From positions 898,162 through 962,161 of the forward strand of contig JAIXQF010000004.1 of assembly GCA_027484085.1 (NCBI GenBank): a stretch of DNA of 64,000 nt. The letters run 5' to 3'. The translations under genes were made by a program, and so were the position numbers. Within the stretch, counting starts at the first letter, position 1; each line of letters starts with the position of its first letter. The notes under the pieces are model-generated. The model did no database searches, was not told the DNA's origin, and saw only the letters and a list, made by a program, of their open reading frames with translations. The DNA is from Actinomycetales bacterium. GTDB taxonomy: Bacteria; Actinomycetota; Actinomycetes; S36-B12; UBA5976. This document shows positions 10,053 through 20,618 of the stretch, piece by piece.

Positions 10053-11573
10053 ATGTCAGTTCGTCGCGTTATGGGTATCGAATCTGAATTCGGTATCTCC
10101 AATCCGCAGGATTCAAGCGCAAATCCCATGCTCCTCTCCAGCCAAGTTGTTAACGCATATGGAAATGAAGTCATGCCGAATCGGATTCGACGAATGCGAT
10201 GGGACTACGATGTCGAATCTCCACTCAGGGACGCACGAGGCTTTGATATGAGTCGAGCTGAAGCGGATCCCAGTCAACTAACAGATGACGACTACGGACT
10301 AGCAAATCTGGTTTTGCCAAACGGTGCCAGATATTACGTTGATCATGCGCATCCAGAGTTTGCATCGCCAGAAGTTACCAATCCTTATGATGCCGCTCTC
10401 TGGGATACCGCAGGGGATCGCATTATTGAACGAAGTGCCCGACTTGCCAGCAAGTTAACAGGTGAACTGATCACGGTATATAAGAACAACACCGACGGAA
10501 AAGGTGTTAGTTACGGAACTCATGAAAATTACCAAGTACTTCGGGATGTACCATTCACCGATCTCGTCAAATTCCTCACACCGTTTTTCGTAACCAGATG
10601 TATCTTCGCTGGTGCCGGTCGAGTCGGGCTGGGTCAGGAGAATCTGGAACCTGGTTTTCAAATTAGCCAACGGGCGGATTTTTTTGAGGCCGAGGTTGGA
10701 TTAGAAACCACACTGCGTCGACCAATCATCAATACACGAGATGAACCGCACGCAGATCCCGATCTTTATCGTCGTCTTCACGTAATTATCGGTGATGCAA
10801 ACATGTCACAGAAGATGACCTACCTGAAGATGGGAACAACTGCGATCGTGCTCAGCATGATTGAGGCAGGCTTCTTGAAACTTGACTTCGAGTTATATGA
10901 CCCTGTGACATCCATGCATCTTGTGAGTCATGACTACAAGTTTGAAACTAAGCAACGCTTGCGTGACGGATCTGAAATGTCAGCGCTGGAGATTCAAAAG
11001 CACTATCAGGAGAGCGCAGTGCGTTTCTTAGTTGAAACCAATGAGACCGACGAGATGGCACATGACGTCGTGAGAAATTGGGGCCGAATCCTTACTGCGC
11101 TCGAACAAAACCCTATGTCATTGGTTAACGAAGTTGACTGGATTTCAAAACTCTCAGTACTTAATGGTTATCGAAATCGCGACCAGCTTTTGTGGAATGA
11201 CTCACGTTTGGCAGCGATAGACATTCAGTTTGCTGATCTGCGCCCAGATAAAGGTCTGGCTCGCGTACTTCAGCAAAAGGGCAAAATGGATCTTATGTTC
11301 ACTGAGGAGCAAGTGGCTATGGCAGTGGCGAATCCACCTTCAGATACTCGGGCCTTCTTCCGCGGCACTTGTGTTGCAAAGTTTGTGGATCAAGTGGCAG
11401 CGGCCTCCTGGGATTCGGTAATTCTCGATCTCGGACCTGACTTGCCGCTAAAGCGCATTGCAACTCCCGATGCACTTGGTGGCACCAAACTTGCCACGTC
11501 AGAACTTTTTGAGCGCTCGAAACTTGCGAGCGACTTGATGGCCAACCTGTTGCCAGAGCATGTGTTGGCATAA
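10053..11573 (+). CDS. dop: Pup deamidase/depupylase
   Basis: MSVRRVMGIESEFGIS...; glutamine-synthetase-like Dop/PafA fold ([29 protein letters not shown]). Start chosen at 10053 rather than 9975. Confidence 0.95.
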   Translation: MSVRRVMGIESEFGISNPQDSSANPMLLSSQVVNAYGNEVMPNRIRRMRWDYDVESPLRDARGFDMSRAEADPSQLTDDDYGLANLVLPNGARYYVDHAHPEFASPEVTNPYDAALWDTAGDRIIERSARLASKLTGELITVYKNNTDGKGVSYGTHENYQVLRDVPFTDLVKFLTPFFVTRCIFAGAGRVGLGQENLEPGFQISQRADFFEAEVGLETTLRRPIINTRDEPHADPDLYRRLHVIIGDANMSQKMTYLKMGTTAIVLSMIEAGFLKLDFELYDPVTSMHLVSHDYKFETKQRLRDGSEMSALEIQKHYQESAVRFLVETNETDEMAHDVVRNWGRILTALEQNPMSLVNEVDWISKLSVLNGYRNRDQLLWNDSRLAAIDIQFADLRPDKGLARVLQQKGKMDLMFTEEQVAMAVANPPSDTRAFFRGTCVAKFVDQVAAASWDSVILDLGPDLPLKRIATPDALGGTKLATSELFERSKLASDLMANLLPEHVLA

Positions 11574-11638
11574 GGTTTACGTAGTTGGTTTAGTCTGATG
11601 TCTAAAGTTCCACTATTAAAAAAGCTTAGGAGTTTGGT

Positions 11639-11821
11639 ATGAGCGAGCGTGAGTTTGCAAAAGGAAGCTCCGACCGAGAACAAGCGAGCGATTTAAGTCC
11701 GCTTCCAACGGTTTCGAGTTCTGATCTTGACGTGACCGACTTACTTGATGCAATTGATTTAGTTCTTGAAGAAAATGCTGAAGAGTTCGTTAAAGGTTTC
11801 GTGCAAAAAGGTGGCCAGTAA
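11639..11821 (+). CDS. pup: Prokaryotic ubiquitin-like protein Pup
   Basis: 60 aa, acidic, DLLDAIDLVLEENAEEFVKGFVQKGGQ; C-terminal GGQ requiring Dop deamidation; lies between dop and pafA. Confidence 0.97.
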   Translation: MSEREFAKGSSDREQASDLSPLPTVSSSDLDVTDLLDAIDLVLEENAEEFVKGFVQKGGQ

Positions 11822-13207
11822 GTGTCATCGGGTCGACTTGATAAACGTATCTTTGGAATTGAAACTGAGTTCGGTGTAACTTGCACCTTTCAAGGCCAAC
11901 GTCGACTTACTCCTGACGAAGTTGCGCGATACCTATTCAAGCGCGTTGTGTCATGGGGAAGAAGTTCAAATGTTTTTCTCACGAACGGCGCAAGGCTCTA
12001 CCTAGATGTTGGTAGCCATCCGGAGTATGCAACAGCCGAGTGTGATGACTTTCATGACTTGATCGTTCAAGATAAAGCTGGCGAGCGAATTCTTGAAGAG
12101 CTAATCCTTGATGCCCAAGATCGGTTGCGCGAAGAAGGCATTGAAGGGGAGATTTACCTTTTTAAAAACAACACAGACTCTGGCGGTAATTCGTACGGCT
12201 GCCATGAGAACTTCCTGATTAAGCGTAGACAGGACTATTTGGAGCAGATCGAAGCGCTGCTCCCGTTTCTGATTACACGACAGCTGATTTGTGGGGCCGG
12301 CAAAGTACTCACAACTCCGCGTGGAACCATCTACTCGCTTTCGCAGCGCGCTGATCACATGTGGGAAGGCGTATCAAGCGCAACTACGCGATCTCGGCCA
12401 ATTATCAACACAAGAGATGAACCGCACGCTGATTCAGAAGCATTTCGCCGACTTCACGTTATCGTTGGCGATTCCAACATGTCAGAAATGACAACGTTGC
12501 TCAAAGTTGTCTCGATGGATTTTGTGTTGCGCCTCCTTGAAACTGGAAACCTGAATCGGGACTTTACGCTTGATAATCCGATAAGAGCGATTCGCGACGT
12601 TTCCCATGACATCACGGGACTTGCAAGCGTCACCTTGAATTCTGGTTCAACTATGACGGCCCTTGAAATGCAATGGGCCTACCTAGAGATGGTTAAGGCA
12701 TATGTTGCGACGGGGGACATGAACATGACCCGTGAGCATGAAATCGCACTTGAACTATGGGAAAGAACTTTAACGGCAGTAGAAACCGGAAACCACGCCT
12801 TGATCGAAAAGGACATCGACTGGGCAATCAAGAAGCAATTGCTCGATTCTTATCGAGACAAGAACGGCTTAGATCTAGATTCACCAAGAGTTGCCCAACT
12901 AGATCTGATGTATCACGACATTACTCAGAGCCGTGGGCTGTTCTATCTTTTGCAGAAGAATGGTCGCGCTAACCGAATTACGAACGATGCAGAGATTCAA
13001 GCTGCACAGACGGTCCCACCACAGACCACGAGAGCAAAGCTTCGTGGAGACTTCATTGCAGCTGCCCAGGCTGCCGGCAAAGATATAAGTGTTGATTGGG
13101 TTCATCTAAAAATGAATGACCAGTCTCAGCGCACTGTCCTATGCAAAGATCCCTTCGCAAACGTGGATGAGCGTGTCCAGAAACTCATCGACTCTATGCA
13201 GGAGTAG
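11822..13207 (+). CDS. pafA: Pup--protein ligase
   Basis: GTG start directly after the pup stop; [42 protein letters not shown]. Confidence 0.95.
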   Translation: MSSGRLDKRIFGIETEFGVTCTFQGQRRLTPDEVARYLFKRVVSWGRSSNVFLTNGARLYLDVGSHPEYATAECDDFHDLIVQDKAGERILEELILDAQDRLREEGIEGEIYLFKNNTDSGGNSYGCHENFLIKRRQDYLEQIEALLPFLITRQLICGAGKVLTTPRGTIYSLSQRADHMWEGVSSATTRSRPIINTRDEPHADSEAFRRLHVIVGDSNMSEMTTLLKVVSMDFVLRLLETGNLNRDFTLDNPIRAIRDVSHDITGLASVTLNSGSTMTALEMQWAYLEMVKAYVATGDMNMTREHEIALELWERTLTAVETGNHALIEKDIDWAIKKQLLDSYRDKNGLDLDSPRVAQLDLMYHDITQSRGLFYLLQKNGRANRITNDAEIQAAQTVPPQTTRAKLRGDFIAAAQAAGKDISVDWVHLKMNDQSQRTVLCKDPFANVDERVQKLIDSMQE

Positions 13208-13233
13208 CGACACCCTAACGTTAGACTTTGGGC

Positions 13234-13722
13234 ATGTTCACAAAAACTTCGGCTTTACTTATGGCAGTCACGCTGTCACTAACTGCCTGCTCTTCAAATT
13301 CTGACACTGACACTGCAGCCACGGAACCTGTAAGCGTTCAGGTCACTGGCGAATATGGCAGTGAACCAGTCGTAGTTATCACGCCTGGTGCGCCAGTTAC
13401 CGAACTTGAAGTGACGGACCTAATTGTGGGAACAGGTGACGAACTTACTTCCGACTCAACGTTGACCGCACATTACGTGGGATACGGCGCAACTACAGGC
13501 CAGATGTTCGATGCGTCTTGGGTGCGTGGCGAGCCGGCAACATTTCCATTGGCTAACGTGATTCTTGGTTGGCAGGGTGGTTTGTTGGGCATGCAAGTAG
13601 GCGGTAGACGTCTATTGGTGATTCCATCCGAGCTCGGCTACGGAATCAACCCGCCGGCTGGAAGCGGCATTGAACCGGGCGAGACCTTGATCTTTGTTGT
13701 CGACCTAGTAAGTTTTGAATAG
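13234..13722 (+). CDS. FKBP-type peptidyl-prolyl isomerase, predicted lipoprotein
   Basis: MFTKTSALLMAVTLSLTAC lipobox; HYVGYGATTGQMFDASW, LPxELGYG-type FKBP core. Start set at ATG 13234, 6 nt after TAGACT, rather than TTG 13228. Confidence 0.9.
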   Translation: MFTKTSALLMAVTLSLTACSSNSDTDTAATEPVSVQVTGEYGSEPVVVITPGAPVTELEVTDLIVGTGDELTSDSTLTAHYVGYGATTGQMFDASWVRGEPATFPLANVILGWQGGLLGMQVGGRRLLVIPSELGYGINPPAGSGIEPGETLIFVVDLVSFE

Positions 13723-13768
13723 GCACGTTTTACCCGCTAAAGATTTACCGACTTAGATAGAAGGAACC

Positions 13769-14128
13769 ATGGAAGCACCAGAGTTTGACTTTCCAGAAGG
13801 CCCAGCGCCAACTGATCTGGTAATCGAAGACATTTCTGTTGGCGACGGTGTTGAAGCCGCGCCAGGTCAGAAAGTCACGGTTCACTATGCTGGTATCGAT
13901 TTTGAGTCTGGCGAGCAATTTGATTCGTCATGGGATCGTGGCGAGTCGATCGAGTTTCCATTACGGGGACTCATCGCAGGTTGGCAAGAAGGTATTCCAG
14001 GAATGAAAGTTGGCGGTCGTAGAAAGCTAACCATTCCGCCCGAGTTGGCCTATGGCGCAGCTGGCAGCGGACATCGCCTGTCCGGCAAGACCTTAGTTTT
14101 CATAATCGATCTGTTAGCCGTTTCCTAA
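13769..14128 (+). CDS. FKBP-type peptidyl-prolyl isomerase, cytoplasmic
   Basis: VTVHYAGIDFESGEQFDSSWDRGESIEFPLRGLIAGWQEGIPGMKVGGRRKLTIPPELAYG; no signal peptide. Confidence 0.92.
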   Translation: MEAPEFDFPEGPAPTDLVIEDISVGDGVEAAPGQKVTVHYAGIDFESGEQFDSSWDRGESIEFPLRGLIAGWQEGIPGMKVGGRRKLTIPPELAYGAAGSGHRLSGKTLVFIIDLLAVS

Positions 14129-14131
14129 GTC

Positions 14132-15088
14132 ATGGCTCGAGCACGTACTGAGCGAATGCTCAACTTGCTCTTTGTGCTGTTAAATTCACGCACACCTCTT
14201 ACACGGGAACAGATTCGCGAACGCGTACCTGGCTATGGTGAATCCAATGAAGCATTTGAGCGCATGTTCGAACGAGATAAAGCAGCGTTACGAGATCTTG
14301 CGATACCGGTAGAAACCAAACCGGTAGACCTATTTCATGATGATGTTTTGGGCTATCGAATTGATCGAAGCGACTGGTTAATGCCAGAGATCACACTTAA
14401 TACTCAGGAACGCACCTACTTAAGTTTGGCAGCAAGTGCGTGGCAGAGCGCGCAACTAAGAACTGCTGCCAAGCAAGCAGTTTCAAGTGTGGACTTGCGC
14501 GAGCAAGACACTGAGATTGCGGTACCTGTCTCGCTAGCAAAGGGACGTCGGCACATTGCTGAAATTTTGGCGGCCATTTCAAACAAGAAGACAGTCACGT
14601 TTGACTACGTTGGATTAAGGAACTCCGAAGTAGTGCGCCGAACCATAGATCCTTGGCGAGCATTGCTGCATTCCGGTCACTGGTACCTAATTGGTTTCGA
14701 CCAAGAAAAGGGCGAAGTTCGAACCTTTCGAACCGATCGAATTGTTGGCGACTTAGTAGAAACCAAGCACGACATCTTGGAACCGATGCCACCTGACTTT
14801 GACCTCTACTCGGTCATTTCTGGTTGGGAAAGTTCGGATAAAGATGCGACTATCGCTCAGGTATTGGTTCGGCCTGGTCGAGGTGCCTCTCTTCGAGCTC
14901 TCGCATCCGAGATAGAAATAGGTAGCGATTGGGATGAATTGACCATTCCATATCAGCATGAGTCACAACTCGTTGGACTCATTGCTAGCGCTTGTGATGT
15001 AACAAGAGTCAAATCCCCACAGTCATTGCACGATTCAGTAAGTCGGGTTGTAGCAACAACATTGTCGGTGCATAACTATGGCAAATGA
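14132..15088 (+). CDS. pafB: WYL-domain transcriptional regulator PafB-like
   Basis: N-terminal HTH (RTERMLNLLFVLLNSRTPLTREQIRERVPGY), WYL domain (WRALLHSGHWYLIGFD...FRTDRI); position in Pup locus. Confidence 0.9.
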   Translation: MARARTERMLNLLFVLLNSRTPLTREQIRERVPGYGESNEAFERMFERDKAALRDLAIPVETKPVDLFHDDVLGYRIDRSDWLMPEITLNTQERTYLSLAASAWQSAQLRTAAKQAVSSVDLREQDTEIAVPVSLAKGRRHIAEILAAISNKKTVTFDYVGLRNSEVVRRTIDPWRALLHSGHWYLIGFDQEKGEVRTFRTDRIVGDLVETKHDILEPMPPDFDLYSVISGWESSDKDATIAQVLVRPGRGASLRALASEIEIGSDWDELTIPYQHESQLVGLIASACDVTRVKSPQSLHDSVSRVVATTLSVHNYGK

Positions 15089-15974
15089 TCTAGAGCTTTT
15101 GATAAAGCTACTTCCTTGGTTGGTTGCCAATAACGGGTCGTCGCTATCTGACATTGCAAATCAGTTCCAGATCTCCGAAAGGCATGCGTTAGATCTGATT
15201 GGTCAATTAGTCGTGACCGGACCTTCACAAGCTGGAGGTGGTTTGGTCGACATTGACTTTGAGGATGCCGAATCGATATTCGTATCGGATGCAAAAGCAT
15301 TGGATCGCCCGATTAAGCTCTCGCAGTTTGAAGCCTCGACCTTGCTTGGTGGGTTGCACTATCTAGAACAGTTGCCCGATTTTGTGGATGTCGAAATCAT
15401 CTCAGGACTTATTGCAAAAATTCAGCAGGCTATGCCAACAGTTGATAGTCCGATTAGTGTGGTGGCTGCTCCGACTTCGGAAAGTATCCGCGCCATTGTT
15501 AGTGAAGGTTTAAGTAACCGCAAAGCTATTGAGATTAAATACTTGGGGATAACGAAGGACGATGTATCAATTCGCCTCGTAGATCCGATTTCTACATATG
15601 GTCAAGATGACTTTGTTTACCTAAAGGCTTGGTGTCGCAACTCGCAAGCTTGGCGAAGCTTCCGGCTAGATCGAATTCTTGAAGCCACCCTGACCGCAGA
15701 TGCAATGGACATTCCAGAATACGAAGAGTCTCAAGAGGCCAAGCGTGAGTATTTAGCTGCCATCGAGTTGGATAAGGCCTATTACGGACAGCTTGATCAA
15801 GTGGATGTCGTGAGTTTCAAGGAGTACATGTGGCATGCCGTGGAGGTGGAATTGAAGGTGTACTCACGTGATTGGCTAGTTTCCATGATTCTGGCCTCAG
15901 GAGGACGGGTTAAAGCCGTTAGACCACCGGACTTGATCGCTGCATTGGTTGAGCGGGCTCAGGCGTGGGAATAG
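15078..15974 (+). CDS. pafC: WYL-domain transcriptional regulator PafC-like
   Basis: Overlaps pafB; DFVYLKAWCRNSQAWRSFRLDRI WYL-like; HTH N-terminus. Confidence 0.88.
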   Translation: MANDLELLIKLLPWLVANNGSSLSDIANQFQISERHALDLIGQLVVTGPSQAGGGLVDIDFEDAESIFVSDAKALDRPIKLSQFEASTLLGGLHYLEQLPDFVDVEIISGLIAKIQQAMPTVDSPISVVAAPTSESIRAIVSEGLSNRKAIEIKYLGITKDDVSIRLVDPISTYGQDDFVYLKAWCRNSQAWRSFRLDRILEATLTADAMDIPEYEESQEAKREYLAAIELDKAYYGQLDQVDVVSFKEYMWHAVEVELKVYSRDWLVSMILASGGRVKAVRPPDLIAALVERAQAWE

Positions 15975-16036
15975 TGTTGATTCAACACCGATCATCAGAT
16001 GCGATACCGTTAAGCATTGCACTTTAAGGAGACAAG

Positions 16037-16213
16037 ATGCGAGCCCTTTTTGATTCACCAGCAGCCATAATTCTTTTACTACTTGTAATTGTGCTGTTTG
16101 GTGCTCGTCGTCTACCTGATGCAGCCAAGAGTGTCGGCAAGTCAATTAAGGCATTCAAGTCTGAGATGGAATCCGATAAGCCCACAGAATCTAACGACTC
16201 AAACAAGAGTTAG
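16037..16213 (+). CDS. tatA: Sec-independent translocase subunit TatA (below the ORF track length cutoff)
   Basis: Read directly: MRALFDSPAAIILLLLVIVLFGARRLPDAAKSVGKSIKAFKSEMESDKPTESNDSNKS; TM then FGARRLPD hinge and amphipathic helix; AAGGAG upstream; next to tatC. Confidence 0.93.
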   Translation: MRALFDSPAAIILLLLVIVLFGARRLPDAAKSVGKSIKAFKSEMESDKPTESNDSNKS

Positions 16214-16221
16214 TTATTGCA

Positions 16222-16992
16222 ATGGCGAAAGCCTCTACTCGCGGTGCGAAAATCGGTGAAATGACGCTCATAGAGCATTTCCGTGAATTACGTATGCGCC
16301 TTGTGCGTAGCGCTCTTGCGCTGATACTAGGAACAATCGCAGTTTGGAATCAGTTTCCAGCAATTTTTGAGACGATACGGGCACCTTACGACAGTGTGCA
16401 AGGGCTGGGATCAAGTGCGGTACTTGCGTTAACGGGAGTTACGAGCGGCTTCTCGCTACAGCTTCGCGTTTCACTTGCTGTGGGATTCGTGGTCTCGAGT
16501 CCAGTTTGGATCTATCAGCTCTGGAAATTTGTCTCGCCAGGATTGAAGAAGAACGAACGCAAATGGGCATACTTGTTCACTTTGGTAGCCGTACCGCTAT
16601 TCGTATGTGGTGTCTTGTTGGCTTACTACGTTATGCCTCGAATGTTAGACATACTTTTTGAATTCACTCCATCTGATGTTGAGAACGTTACAAGCGTGGA
16701 AAGTTACTTAAGCTTTTTCCTTCACCTAACTCTGTTCTTCGGAATCGGATTCCTATTACCTTTGATTCTGGTCTCATTGAACTTTGCTGGTTTGCTATCA
16801 GGGGAGCGGATCAAAAGCTCATGGCGTTGGTTGATCTTAGGCAGCTTCGTGTTTGGTGCCGTAGCTACCCCTAATGGTGATCCACTTGCAATGACATTTG
16901 TAGCGTTGCCAATGATTGCTCTGAGTTTTATTGCGGTTGGTATTGCATTACTCAATGACGCGCGACGCTCGCGTGCAACTGGTGAGTCTTAG
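16222..16992 (+). CDS. tatC: Sec-independent translocase TatC
   Basis: MTLIEHFRELRMRLVRS, SPVWIYQLWKFVSPGLKKNERKW, GIGFLLPLI; multi-TM. Confidence 0.96.
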   Translation: MAKASTRGAKIGEMTLIEHFRELRMRLVRSALALILGTIAVWNQFPAIFETIRAPYDSVQGLGSSAVLALTGVTSGFSLQLRVSLAVGFVVSSPVWIYQLWKFVSPGLKKNERKWAYLFTLVAVPLFVCGVLLAYYVMPRMLDILFEFTPSDVENVTSVESYLSFFLHLTLFFGIGFLLPLILVSLNFAGLLSGERIKSSWRWLILGSFVFGAVATPNGDPLAMTFVALPMIALSFIAVGIALLNDARRSRATGES

Positions 16993-17000
16993 GTTCGAGA

Positions 17001-17909
17001 ATGCTTGCTTTAGTTGTAAAGCCATCTCTGAATGGCAAACCAAAACTCGCGAAGCTTTTAGAGCGGTTGGCGGAACTTCAACCAGTCGTGCTCGGTGGTT
17101 CAAATGTCGAGGATCTGAGGTCTGAAATTCAAGCATTGTCTTTGCAGGATCCGAATCTGACTGTTGTGGCTTGTGGCGGCGATGGAACTATTCATCTTGC
17201 ACTCAATGCGCTTCCTGATTTATCAATTCCGCTTGCTGTGGTGCCCATGGGAACAGGTAATGACTTTGCTCGATACGTGAAGCTAGGGAAACCTGAGAAA
17301 GCAATTTCCACACTGCTAGATTCTTCGTTCCCCAGTGACACCTCCGTGAAAACAGTGAGTATGGACATGGGGTCCATTGAGCTGTCGGACGGATCGATAC
17401 ATCGGTTTGCTGGTATCGCATCCTGCGGTTTCGATGCCCAAGTTAACGAACGAGCGAACACCTATCGCGGCCCGGCTGGAACTTTGAAGTATCTTGCAGC
17501 CTTGGCGGTAGAGCTAGTCAACTTGAACTCTCGAAAACTAGAAGTAACGTGTGATGGTGGGGATTCCTTGGCTGATGAGTTCACTTTGGTTGCCATTGGG
17601 AATACTTCTTCCTACGGCGGAGGGCTGAGAATGTGCCCCACTGCGAATGCTTACGACCAAGAGTTTGAAGTCACATTTGTGGAAAAGATTTCCCGCCGAC
17701 TTTTGGTGAGAGTGTTACCAAAAGTGTTCTGGGGTGGGCACACCAAGCACCGCCAAGTTATTCAAAAAGTTGCTCAGAAGGTTGAGATCAAGGGCGATGA
17801 GTTCCCAATCTATGCCGACGGAGAGAAAATCGGAATGGGCCCTGCCGTTATCACTATTCACCCAGGTGCCATGCGTGTGTGGCAAGCACAACCAACAGAG
17901 ACGCCGTAA
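17001..17909 (+). CDS. Diacylglycerol kinase family lipid kinase
   Basis: VVACGGDGTIHLALNAL, PLAVVPMGTGNDFARYV, YADGEKIG. Confidence 0.93.
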   Translation: MLALVVKPSLNGKPKLAKLLERLAELQPVVLGGSNVEDLRSEIQALSLQDPNLTVVACGGDGTIHLALNALPDLSIPLAVVPMGTGNDFARYVKLGKPEKAISTLLDSSFPSDTSVKTVSMDMGSIELSDGSIHRFAGIASCGFDAQVNERANTYRGPAGTLKYLAALAVELVNLNSRKLEVTCDGGDSLADEFTLVAIGNTSSYGGGLRMCPTANAYDQEFEVTFVEKISRRLLVRVLPKVFWGGHTKHRQVIQKVAQKVEIKGDEFPIYADGEKIGMGPAVITIHPGAMRVWQAQPTETP

Positions 17910-17918
17910 TCTAAAGAC

Positions 17919-20618
17919 ATGACGGAGTCGCCAGCCCAAAGATATGCGGCGGCAAAATCTCGGACTAAGGAATCCCGCGGATTATTAGGCGCGTTTCAGG
18001 AGTCACTTAGTTTTGTCTTGGATGACTTCCAGCTTCAGGCATGTCGCGCAATTGATGCCGGATCGGGTGTTTTGGTCGCTGCGCCTACTAGTGCGGGAAA
18101 GACAGTAGTTGGCCAATTTGCGGTTTACACCGCACTTTCAAAGCAGTCGCGATGCTTCTACACCACTCCAATTAAGGCCTTGTCCAACCAGAAGTTCAAT
18201 GAATTCGTTGACTTCTACGGCGCAGAGAGTGTTGGATTACTAACCGGTGATAGTTCCATTAACGGTGATGCCCCAATAGTCGTAATGACGACTGAAGTCC
18301 TGCGAAACATGCTTTACGAAGGATCTAGTGGACTTAACGGCTTGAGCCATGTGGTGATGGATGAAGTCCACTATTTAGCAGACCGATCGCGAGGCGCAGT
18401 TTGGGAAGAAGTAATCATTCATCTCTCCGAAGCCGTCTCCGTTGTAGCTCTATCTGCAACCGTGAGTAACGCCGAAGAGTTTGGTGACTGGTTGCGAACC
18501 GTAAGAGGCAAAACCGAAGTGATTGTCGAAGAACATCGCCCAATTCCACTACATCAACATGTAATGGTTGGCGATGAACTGCACGACCTTTTTGTTGATA
18601 AAGCAAAGACTAAGGTCAGTCCAGAACTGCAGCGCATTGCGCGCAACGATCGCCAGCAATCCAGGCATGGATATGGCAGAGGAAACCGGTTTCGCAGTCG
18701 CTACACGCCCTCGCGCGTAGAAGTGATCGAAGAATTAGATCGGGCAGGTTTACTACCAAGCATTACTTTCATCTTCTCGCGCGCTGCCTGCGATGATGCA
18801 GTTTCACAGTGTCTAGCTGGTGGATTGTGCGTTACTACTCCCGAGGAACAACTAATCATTCGTGGGGTAGTGGACGCCCATTTCCCAGATGCGAGTTCCG
18901 AGGAACTTCGAGTCTTGGGCTTTGCTTCCTGGTGTGAAGGACTAGAGAAAGGAATAGCAGCACATCATGCGGGCCTACTTCCTGCCTTTAAAGTAGTGGT
19001 CGAACAGCTGTTCCAAGAAGGGTTAGTCAAGGTAGTTTTTGCTACTGAAACGCTGGCACTTGGAATAAACATGCCGGCCCGAAGCGTTGTACTCGAGAAG
19101 TTAACTAAATGGAATGGATCCGTGCATGCTCCAGTTACTGCTGGTGAGTACACCCAGTTAACCGGTCGAGCTGGAAGGCGCGGGATTGATACTCAGGGTC
19201 ATGCCATTGTGGTTTGGCATAACGAATTGGACCCTGATTCGTTAGCCGGCCTAGCTAGCACTCGTACCTATCCACTTAAATCCAGTTTCAAGCCTTCGTA
19301 CAACATGGCAATCAACTTGATTGGCAAATTCGGAACACATCGAGCCCGTGAACTGCTGGAATCTTCGTTCGCCCAATTTCAAGCCGATAGGTCAGTGGTT
19401 GGATTAGCCACTCAAATGCGCCGAAACGAATCAGCAATCGACGGCTATCAAGAAGCTATGGAGTGCCATCTGGGTGATTTTGAAGGTTACATGGCGTTAC
19501 GTCGTCAACTTTCAAACCTAGAGAAAGACACTAAGCGAGACGGCGTTCGAGAACGCCGACACAATGCAACAAATTTCTTAAACGAAGTGGAGCGCGGTGA
19601 TGTCATCGTCGTTGAATCTGATCGTCGATCTAGTACGCCTTACGTCGTACTAGATGCAGCGCGAGACTCAGATGACCCAAGACCGCGAGTGATGTCTAGG
19701 TCTCGCGTGGTAAAGCGAATTGGTTATAGCGATGTTGGTGACCAAGGCAGAGTGATCGGTCGGATTCGGATTCCAGCCACATTTGATTCTCGTTCTCCAA
19801 AAACCAGGAATTGGTTAGCAGATCAGATAGCTGAAGTTGCCCGCGATGCACCAAGATTTGATCGTGTAGTTCAATCTGAATCAAAAGCTGAGATAGAAAT
19901 GTCGCGGCTAAGGAAGGCGTTGCGTGCCCATCCTTGCCATGGCTGCAACGATCGAGAAGAACACGTTCGTTGGCACGAGCGCATCTATTCAACGCAACGT
20001 GAAATTGAGAAACTTGAGTCTCGTGTCGAATCTCGAACCAGTTCGATTGCGAAAGAGTTTGATCGAATTTGTGACGTGTTGACAGAACTTAAGTATCTAG
20101 AGAAGCAAGAATCAACGCACGTAGTTACCGAAGCTGGTGCAGTTCTGGGACGCATCTATTGCGAGCTCGACCTTTTGGCTGCCGAGTGCTTACGTAGTGG
20201 AATTTGGAAGGATCTATCGGCGGAACAAATGGCTAGTGCAGCCAGCACATTGGTTTATGAGTCGCGCCGTGATGATGATCGAGAAACGCAGGCAATTCCA
20301 GAGGGTCCGTTAGGTATCGCACTGACTGAAATGGTTTACAAGTGGGGTGAACTAAAAGAGATCGAATCTCAGCACCGCATGGACAGTTTGCGAGACATGG
20401 ATCCAGGGTTTGTTTGGCTCACTTTGAAATGGGCCAGAGGTCAATCAATTGCGAGAGTCTTGAAGAGTTCAGACTTGCAGGCAGGGGACTTCGTGCGCTG
20501 GAGCAAACAGGTGATCGATCTCCTAGGACAAATTGCCTTGGCAAGCGAAGATCCTGACGTAGCCAGGGCTGCTCGGGCATCAAGTGATCTAATCAATCGA
20601 GGAATTGTGGCATGGTAA
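17919..20618 (+). CDS. helY: DEAD/DEAH box RNA helicase, Ski2/Mtr4-like (HelY family)
   Basis: VAAPTSAGKTVVGQFA, MDEVHYLADRSRG, ALSATVSNAEEFGDWL, TGRAGRRGID; C-terminal DSHCT-like region. Confidence 0.92.
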   Translation: MTESPAQRYAAAKSRTKESRGLLGAFQESLSFVLDDFQLQACRAIDAGSGVLVAAPTSAGKTVVGQFAVYTALSKQSRCFYTTPIKALSNQKFNEFVDFYGAESVGLLTGDSSINGDAPIVVMTTEVLRNMLYEGSSGLNGLSHVVMDEVHYLADRSRGAVWEEVIIHLSEAVSVVALSATVSNAEEFGDWLRTVRGKTEVIVEEHRPIPLHQHVMVGDELHDLFVDKAKTKVSPELQRIARNDRQQSRHGYGRGNRFRSRYTPSRVEVIEELDRAGLLPSITFIFSRAACDDAVSQCLAGGLCVTTPEEQLIIRGVVDAHFPDASSEELRVLGFASWCEGLEKGIAAHHAGLLPAFKVVVEQLFQEGLVKVVFATETLALGINMPARSVVLEKLTKWNGSVHAPVTAGEYTQLTGRAGRRGIDTQGHAIVVWHNELDPDSLAGLASTRTYPLKSSFKPSYNMAINLIGKFGTHRARELLESSFAQFQADRSVVGLATQMRRNESAIDGYQEAMECHLGDFEGYMALRRQLSNLEKDTKRDGVRERRHNATNFLNEVERGDVIVVESDRRSSTPYVVLDAARDSDDPRPRVMSRSRVVKRIGYSDVGDQGRVIGRIRIPATFDSRSPKTRNWLADQIAEVARDAPRFDRVVQSESKAEIEMSRLRKALRAHPCHGCNDREEHVRWHERIYSTQREIEKLESRVESRTSSIAKEFDRICDVLTELKYLEKQESTHVVTEAGAVLGRIYCELDLLAAECLRSGIWKDLSAEQMASAASTLVYESRRDDDRETQAIPEGPLGIALTEMVYKWGELKEIESQHRMDSLRDMDPGFVWLTLKWARGQSIARVLKSSDLQAGDFVRWSKQVIDLLGQIALASEDPDVARAARASSDLINRGIVAW

